48,639 nt of DNA from Comamonadaceae bacterium. GTDB lineage: Bacteria; Pseudomonadota; Gammaproteobacteria; Burkholderiales; Burkholderiaceae_C. Of this stretch, positions 44,715 to 48,639 are shown piece by piece. The first letter of the stretch is position 1. Each line of letters opens with the position of its first letter. The position numbers and the translations under genes are program-made. The notes below the pieces were generated by a model. That model ran no database searches and was not told the origin of the DNA. It saw nothing but the letters and a program-made list of their open reading frames with translations. The stretch spans positions 1 to 48,639 of the forward strand of contig PNMF01000007.1 of assembly GCA_013823485.1 (NCBI GenBank). The letters run 5' to 3'.

Positions 44715-44729
44715 TGGCACGCATCCTGC
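44715..44729 (+). promoter_or_regulatory. Sigma-54 promoter of the second pilin gene
   Basis: TGGCACG with N4 and CTGC(T) matches the sigma-54 consensus with one mismatch; GG of the -24 box and GC of the -12 box are separated by exactly ten bases. Predicted transcription start is near 44740, giving a leader of about 34 nt to the ATG at 44774. Confidence 0.75.
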
Positions 44730-44773
44730 TGCTCTCCATGCGTCCTCAACCCGTACCCCTCCTAGGAGTTTCA

Positions 44774-45247
<474 letters not shown>

Positions 45248-45263
45248 GTCTGACCCACTCCTG

Positions 45264-45294
45264 ATGGGCCGCAATAGCGGCCCATTTTTATTTC
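45264..45294 (+). terminator. Rho-independent terminator of the second pilin gene
   Basis: A perfect nine-bp stem (atgggccgc / gcggcccat), an AATA loop and a TTTTTATTT tail lie 17 bases after the stop codon. Confidence 0.95.
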
Positions 45295-45307
45295 GGCTCC
45301 AGGACTC

Positions 45308-47083
45308 ATGACTGCTACCAATCCATCGCCTCGTCTGAAGACTTTCGAAGATGGCCTGGCAGCCCTCCTGCTGGCCCTTGTCTGGCTGGTGCCCAACCAT
45401 CAGCTGCCATGGACCGCGTTCCACCATGAGTTGGTCATGGCAGTTGCCTTGGGCGCCATGTTCGTGCTTCTTGCGTGGCAGGCCCGTCAAGGACTACAGC
45501 TGCCTGCGTTCGGAATGATCCTGCTGCTCCTGTCACTGTTGCCCTGGCTGCAATGGGGCTTGGGGTTACTGCCGAAGGCTGGAACCGCTTTCGTTTCCAG
45601 CGTCTATGTTGGGGCTACAGCATTAGCGATCGCAATGGGTTTCAGTGCGCGGGGCATCGCAGGCGAACGGCTCATGGCCATCCTGACCCTGGCCTTGATC
45701 CTGGCGGCGCTAGTCAATCTACCGATTCAGGTGATTCAGTGGTTCCAGTGGTACACGACTGACATCACCTCCATTCAGTCCATGCTGATCACGCCAATTG
45801 CCAGTGAGAGTCGACCATCGGGGTCCATCCTTCAGCCCAATTTGCTGGCTACCCTGCAAGCGTGGGCATTGCTTGGCTTGACCTGGTGGCGAGTGCAGCG
45901 CCGGTTGAACGGGCTGATCTTTGTTATAGCGTTCGGTTTGGTGGTGTCGGGAATGGTGCTCACGCAGTCGCGTGCCGGCATGTTGGAAATGGCCATGTGT
46001 GCCGTCGTCCTCATGGTGTTCGCGCGGCGTTGGGCTGGAGTGGGGGTTTGCGTCTTGTGGGCCTCCATGTTGCTGGTGCTGATAGTGTGGTCGCTCAATT
46101 TCCAGAGCGTGGCCGAATGGCTGGGCGTGAGGGGGACCGCTGAAGGTCGTCTGTCCGCCATCGACGGTGCCCGTATCGATGCCTGGCTGGCCTTCGGCCT
46201 GGCAGTAATCGACAGTCCGTGGTGGGGTTACGGCATCACCGATGTTGGTTTCCCCTACTTTCTTCAGGCTGAAAGCCAGCCGGGGATCTATATCGGACAG
46301 CGGTTCGGGCATGCCCATAACCTTTTGCTAGACCTCGCGCTCTGGGTCGGTCTGCCGCTGACGGTGTTACTCGTCACGATGGCCTCTATCTGGGGTTGGC
46401 GCCAGTTTCGGGCAGCGGTTCAACACCCTTCTCGCTTCATGCCTTTGCTGATGCTCATGGCGCTGACGGTTCACTCAATGCTGGAACTGCCGCACCAATA
46501 CCTCTATCTGCTGGTCCCTGCCGGCCTGTGCATCGGCATGCTGTGCTCTACGTCCAACGTTCCGGCTGTTCTGCGGTTTGGTCGCTCGGGTGCATTGGTC
46601 GCAGCGCTTTGCGTATGGACTGCCGCAGCCGCAATTGCCTGGGACTATTTCCCGTACCAAGAGCGATATACCGAGTGGCGCTTTGACAATCAGGGCGTAG
46701 GCTATAGACTGGACCGACCAGTCAAGCAGCCGCTGGTGCTCGATCAGCTGCACGACGAACTGGCTCTGTACCGTATGGATTACTCGAAGCCAATGCAGCC
46801 CGAGCAACTGGCCTGGGTGGAAGAAACCGCACGGGCCGTCACCACGGGGCCAGCCCTCTACTACGCTGCGCAAGCGTTGGCGATTGCCGGACGAACCGAT
46901 GATGCGCTTGTTTGGATGCATCGGTACAACGCGGTGACGCCTCCTGAACTGGTCGACCAGGCGCGTGGCATCTGGGCGCGGGATCAAATCACCTATCCGG
47001 CCATGAAGGCCGTTGACTGGCCCCCTTACGCTGGCAGGGCATCGACCTTTCGCATTGAACTTGAGCCGACCTCAGGACCATAA
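45308..47083 (+). CDS. PglL/O-antigen-ligase-family pilin oligosaccharyltransferase
   Basis: The 591-residue inner-membrane protein has about a dozen hydrophobic helices and a C-terminal soluble region of about 140 residues. Features of the PglL/Wzy_C family are the early LVWLVPNHQLPWTAFH, LTQSRAGMLEMA, and the periplasmic-loop HAHNLLLDLALWVGLP with the conserved His; the tail resembles Wzy_C_2. Such enzymes transfer lipid-linked glycans to pilin serines. Placement 60 bases after the pilin favours pilin as target. The gene has visibly lower GC and more A/T third positions than its neighbours, suggesting transfer or diversifying exchange. It lies beyond the pilin terminator, so it needs read-through or its own promoter. 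Confidence 0.88.
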   Translation: MTATNPSPRLKTFEDGLAALLLALVWLVPNHQLPWTAFHHELVMAVALGAMFVLLAWQARQGLQLPAFGMILLLLSLLPWLQWGLGLLPKAGTAFVSSVYVGATALAIAMGFSARGIAGERLMAILTLALILAALVNLPIQVIQWFQWYTTDITSIQSMLITPIASESRPSGSILQPNLLATLQAWALLGLTWWRVQRRLNGLIFVIAFGLVVSGMVLTQSRAGMLEMAMCAVVLMVFARRWAGVGVCVLWASMLLVLIVWSLNFQSVAEWLGVRGTAEGRLSAIDGARIDAWLAFGLAVIDSPWWGYGITDVGFPYFLQAESQPGIYIGQRFGHAHNLLLDLALWVGLPLTVLLVTMASIWGWRQFRAAVQHPSRFMPLLMLMALTVHSMLELPHQYLYLLVPAGLCIGMLCSTSNVPAVLRFGRSGALVAALCVWTAAAAIAWDYFPYQERYTEWRFDNQGVGYRLDRPVKQPLVLDQLHDELALYRMDYSKPMQPEQLAWVEETARAVTTGPALYYAAQALAIAGRTDDALVWMHRYNAVTPPELVDQARGIWARDQITYPAMKAVDWPPYAGRASTFRIELEPTSGP

Positions 47084-47129
47084 TTAGTTGCCGTGTAGGG
47101 CTGATGTTAGCCTTGGAGAGCATCTATTC

Positions 47130-47879
47130 ATGTCCCGACGCATTCAGTGGGCCGGAGCCCATCTGGTCGCCAGTCTGATCATTGCCGCCCTGGTGGCTGC
47201 ACTGGTCTTCCTGGTCTGGTTTCCCCACCCGTTCCGAGAGCTGGCGGGTGGCGTCAAGCTGTTCCTGATCATCGTCGCGGTCGACGTGATCATGGGTCCG
47301 GCGGCCACGCTGATCGTCGCGAATGCGCGAAAGTCCTTGCGGGAGTTGCGCATGGATGTGGCCCTCATCAGCCTGCTGCAGCTCGGCGCGCTGGGTTACG
47401 GGCTCTGGACCATGGTGCAGGCCCGCCCGGTCTACATGGCTTTCGAGGTCGACCGTTTCCGGGTCATCCACGCGGTGGATGTCGACCCCACCTTGCTGGC
47501 CCAGGCCCCCGAAGAATGGCGGCAGCTGCCGATCGGCCGCCCGCAGCTGGTGGCGGTGCGGCCGTTCCGCTCCGACCAAGAGCGGAGCGACGCCATGTTC
47601 GCCGAGCTGGGTGGTGCGACGCTCGGCGCCCGCCCCGATTTCTGGATGCCCTACCCCGATGCCGTGGCCGCCGTGAAGGCCGAGGCCAAGCCCTTGTCCG
47701 AGTTGCTGCAGCGCAAGCCCGATGCGCGCGCGGCCGCCGAGGCCATGGCGCAGCAGCTGGGCCGGCCGGTGGACGGTCTGCTGTACCTGCCGGTGGCGGG
47801 GCGCAACCTGTTCTGGACCGCGCTGATCGACCCCGCCTCCGGCCTGCCGCTGGAGTACCTGCCGGTCGATCCGTACTGA
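47130..47879 (+). CDS. TfpX/TfpZ-like type IV pilin accessory protein
   Basis: The 249-residue protein has membrane helices at about 13-31, 41-64 and 73-95, then a soluble domain that is probably periplasmic (AFEVDRFRVIHAVDVDPTLL to GLPLEYLPVDPY). The pattern and the pilin-ligase-accessory order match the TfpX/TfpZ family, which assists assembly of specific pilins. ATG 47130 follows a GGAGAG site; an upstream in-frame ATG at 47088 does not. GC content is again high, unlike the preceding ligase. It ends 35 bases from the convergent moaC stop with no clear terminator between. Confidence 0.85.
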   Translation: MSRRIQWAGAHLVASLIIAALVAALVFLVWFPHPFRELAGGVKLFLIIVAVDVIMGPAATLIVANARKSLRELRMDVALISLLQLGALGYGLWTMVQARPVYMAFEVDRFRVIHAVDVDPTLLAQAPEEWRQLPIGRPQLVAVRPFRSDQERSDAMFAELGGATLGARPDFWMPYPDAVAAVKAEAKPLSELLQRKPDARAAAEAMAQQLGRPVDGLLYLPVAGRNLFWTALIDPASGLPLEYLPVDPY

Positions 47880-47914
47880 CCGACCGCTTCAGGCTGTCGG
47901 GTCAGTCGGGCAGG

Positions 47915-48412
47915 TCAGTCGGCCACGAAGTGGCCGCTCTTGCCGCCCATCTTCTCCATCAGGCGCACGCCATCGATGGTCATGCCGCGGTCCACCGCCT
48001 TGCACATGTCGTAGATGGTCAGCAGGGCGACGCTGGCGGCGGTCAGGGCTTCCATTTCCACGCCGGTCTGGCCGGTGCATTCGGCGCGCGCGGTGCACAG
48101 CACGCTGGTGGTGTCGCGCTGGATCTCGAAGTCCACCGCCACCCGGGTCAGGGCGATCGGGTGGCACAGGGGGATGAGGTCGCTGGTCTTCTTGGCGGCC
48201 ATGATGCCGGCCAGCCGCGCGATGCCGAGCACGTCGCCCTTTTTGGCGGTGCCGCCCTCGATCAGTGCCAGGGTGGCCGGCAGCATGCCGATGCGCCCCT
48301 GCGCCACCGCCACCCGGTGGGTGCTGGCCTTGGCGGCCACATCGACCATGTGGGCCTGGCCCTGGGCATCAAAGTGGGTGAGGGGCTGCTGCGAAGATTC
48401 TGTGACAGACAT
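47915..48412 (-). CDS. moaC: Cyclic pyranopterin monophosphate synthase
   Basis: MoaC converts the MoaA product to cyclic pyranopterin monophosphate in molybdenum-cofactor synthesis. The 165-residue length is normal. Motifs are [18 protein letters not shown], the [20 protein letters not shown] block, [33 protein letters not shown] and the C-terminal KMGGKSGHF with active-site lysines. It is divergent from the M48 peptidase gene. Confidence 0.97.
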   Translation of the reverse strand: MSVTESSQQPLTHFDAQGQAHMVDVAAKASTHRVAVAQGRIGMLPATLALIEGGTAKKGDVLGIARLAGIMAAKKTSDLIPLCHPIALTRVAVDFEIQRDTTSVLCTARAECTGQTGVEMEALTAASVALLTIYDMCKAVDRGMTIDGVRLMEKMGGKSGHFVAD

Positions 48413-48470
48413 GGGGCGGCTTTTACGCGGGGTTCGTTGAACCGGTCATCGGAGGCGGCATCATACGGGC

Positions 48471-48639
48471 ATGAAGATCCGTCCGCTGGCTTCCCTGGGT
48501 CTGGCCCTGGCCCTGTGCTCCGCCTATCCGCTGTCGGCCCAGGTGGTGCGCGACGGCCCGCGCGCCCAGGCGCTGCCCAGCCTGGGCGAAGGCTCGGGCA
48601 TGTCGCTGTCGGCCGAGCGGCGCCTGGGTGACCGCATCG
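48471..48639 (+). CDS. Periplasmic M48 metalloprotease, N-terminal fragment (runs off the window)
   Basis: The 56 visible residues show a signal peptide (MKIRPLASLGLALALCSAYP, probable cleavage after LSAQ) and then ALPSLGEGSGMSLSAERRLG, which resembles the mature start of BepA/YfgC-type M48 proteases that edit outer-membrane protein assembly. The HEXXH motif lies beyond the window edge, so the family call rests on this N-terminal match and on the pairing with moaC that I recall from related genomes. Confidence 0.65.
   Translation, partial: MKIRPLASLGLALALCSAYPLSAQVVRDGPRAQALPSLGEGSGMSLSAERRLGDRI

Noticed and set aside
46684-46725. TTGACA, TATAGA and an ACTGG/CCAGT inverted repeat that resemble the TetR-type promoter-operator at 23674
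   Set aside because: It lies inside the coding sequence of the ligase, the -35/-10 spacing is only 14 bases, and no gene starts downstream at a fitting distance.
47880-47914. Repeated gtcagtcgg motifs between the TfpX-like gene and moaC
   Set aside because: Only two short copies occur in a 35-base convergent gap; there is too little for a repeat family, terminator or attachment site.

Overview
The window is 48.6 kb of dense, high-GC bacterial chromosome. Gene content and order point to a betaproteobacterium of the order Burkholderiales, probably the Comamonadaceae/Sphaerotilaceae (Leptothrix-Rubrivivax) side. Supporting features are a DNA topoisomerase III with a C-terminal SWIB domain, a 2CSK_N-type TctE-like sensor kinase, a TfpX-type pilin accessory protein, a barnase/barstar pair, the lptD-surA-rsmA string and the recA-recX pair. 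The assignment rests on remembered family and synteny patterns, not on a search. I see no tRNA, rRNA, CRISPR array, insertion sequence or phage gene. No stretch over 300 bases lacks a gene.

Layout. 1-2388: two tandem chemoreceptor genes, the first cut by the window edge. 2488-4871: an M20 peptidase and a monoacylglycerol-lipase-like hydrolase. 4883-7916 (minus): amgK, rsmE and an MFS transporter, divergent from the plus-strand operon lptD-surA-rsmA (7991-12571). 12617-13667 (minus): a barnase-like RNase and its barstar inhibitor. 13859-19061 (minus): maeB, a MOSC protein, pepP and murU. 19225-22323: tkt and gapA. 22342-25279: an XRE regulator/nucleotidyltransferase pair resembling a toxin-antitoxin unit, divergent from an autoregulated TetR/hydrolase pair. 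25255-27408 (minus): a SPOR protein, birA and a small SET-domain methyltransferase. 27451-31084: topB-SWIB and a glutathione transferase. 31069-33208 (minus): a two-component system. 33258-36397: marR, recA, recX and argC. 36568-38641: sucCD, closed by a strong terminator. 38920-43957: a phosphosignalling cluster of CHASE2 Ser/Thr kinase, PP2C phosphatase, twin-FHA protein and metallo-beta-lactamase phosphodiesterase. 44093-47879: two type IV pilins, a PglL-like O-oligosaccharyltransferase and a TfpX-like accessory protein. 47915-48639: moaC and the start of an M48 peptidase.

How the genes work together. AmgK and MurU are the two enzymes of the cell-wall recycling route that makes UDP-MurNAc, yet they lie about 10 kb apart. 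LptD and SurA build the outer membrane. The kinase, phosphatase and FHA genes form a complete write/erase/read phosphosignalling set followed by a likely cyclic-nucleotide phosphodiesterase. The pilin block combines two closely related pilins, a strong sigma-54 promoter on the second one, and a modification/accessory pair; the ligase has visibly lower GC than its surroundings.

Most interesting leads. (1) The divergent pair of a SET-domain lysine methyltransferase and a topoisomerase III carrying a histone-H1-like Lys/Ala tail and a SWIB domain, separated by a Z-DNA-prone tract. (2) The XRE/nucleotidyltransferase pair with an AT-rich repeat-bearing promoter. (3) The TetR promoter with its operator inside the core and almost no leader. 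(4) The CHASE2-kinase cluster next to the pilin locus. (5) The membrane-tethered barnase/barstar pair with a strong leader hairpin.
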